Below are positions 19,902 through 20,104 of a DNA stretch of 20,104 nt, one piece after another (within the stretch, counting starts at the first letter, position 1; each line of letters starts with the position of its first letter). A model generated the notes under the pieces. That model worked only from the letters and a program-made list of their open reading frames with translations, did not search any database and was not told where the DNA came from. The position numbers were made by a program, and so were the translations under genes. Source of the DNA: a virus. Where the stretch lies: IMG/VR virus record IMGVR_UViG_3300050821_009637, positions 1 to 20,104 of that record, one strand, 5' to 3'.

Positions 19902-20104
19902 GGCGTGCTTCTAGTTGTCGGAATTGTTTGCGGGCGGCTTTGATCTCCAGGAATGTGTCCATGCCACAATACAGCAGCAGTTGGCGCATGTCTATTTCCT
20001 GCTTTGCGCGGTTGAGTTTCTGGCCTTGGGCGGGTTTGAGCAATCGCTTTATATGGTCGTCATATGCGGGCATCCCAAGCAGGACATACGCCTGGAATTT
20101 CAAA
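19879..20104 (-). CDS. 3'-5' exonuclease domain of the split DNA polymerase (5' part outside window)
   Basis: Only the C-terminal 75 residues are visible. They match the end of a DEDDy proofreading domain: a YDDHIKRLLKP helix, IDMRQLLLYCGMDTFLEIKAARKQ with the Exo III motif Tyr-x3-Asp (YCGMD), then a short tail (FRQLEARHATESSD). In T7-like polymerases this part is joined to the polymerase domain. The gene ends 23 nt inside the polymerase gene, in another reading frame. The first visible codon (TTG) is probably internal, since the domain is far from complete. Confidence 0.85.
   Translation of the reverse strand, partial: LKFQAYVLLGMPAYDDHIKRLLKPAQGQKLNRAKQEIDMRQLLLYCGMDTFLEIKAARKQFRQLEARHATESSD

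Overview
The window looks like a tailed double-stranded DNA bacteriophage (or its prophage form). Every gene I can support lies on the minus strand, so transcription runs from high to low coordinates. Genes are packed with ATGA-type stop/start overlaps, many encode proteins under 150 residues, and there is a phage replication and recombination set, a probable small terminase subunit and a phage-borne tmRNA. I see no integrase, ribosomal RNA or host metabolic gene. Most genes with a free leader are preceded by A/C-rich sequence (for example ACACAC just before ATG) rather than a Shine-Dalgarno box. This would fit a host that initiates translation largely without Shine-Dalgarno pairing, such as Bacteroidota, but the host is an inference.

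From right to left, 20104-11561 is the replication/recombination block. It holds a family A DNA polymerase split into an exonuclease gene (cut by the window edge) and a polymerase gene, a small conserved protein, an RFC/DnaX-like clamp-loader ATPase, a UvsY-like coiled-coil protein, a 41-residue membrane protein, and a gp32-like ssDNA-binding protein with a long alternating acidic/basic tail. These are followed by a RecA/UvsX-like recombinase, an N4/N6-type DNA methyltransferase, a FEN/PolI-type 5' nuclease, a protein with a Myb/SANT-like helix-turn-helix, a small protein, and a PD-(D/E)XK (Hjc-like) nuclease. A strong intrinsic terminator closes the block at 11504-11531.

From 11423 to 6404 there are small hypothetical proteins, an exported S26B-type (signal-peptidase fold) protein, a protein with twin poly-Asp motifs, an XRE-type regulator, a basic linker-like protein, a 31-residue membrane peptide and a 589-residue AAA+ ATPase. 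A perfect 11-bp hairpin follows the ATPase.

From 6355 to 3902 there is a 57-residue membrane protein, a hypothetical protein, the tmRNA (5391-5690), about 700 nt with no convincing gene but several structured elements, and the probable small terminase subunit. From 3884 to 1 there is a run of unknown small proteins, broken by a strong terminator at 830-862.

Together the right half can copy the phage DNA (polymerase, clamp loader, SSB), recombine and repair it (RecA-like, UvsY-like, 5' nuclease, resolvase-like nuclease) and modify it (methyltransferase). The tmRNA would supply ribosome rescue or altered tagging in the infected cell. The most interesting items are the tmRNA with its unusually long predicted tag, the SSB with about 15 charged repeats, the split polymerase next to a clamp loader, and the phage-encoded exported S26B-like protein.
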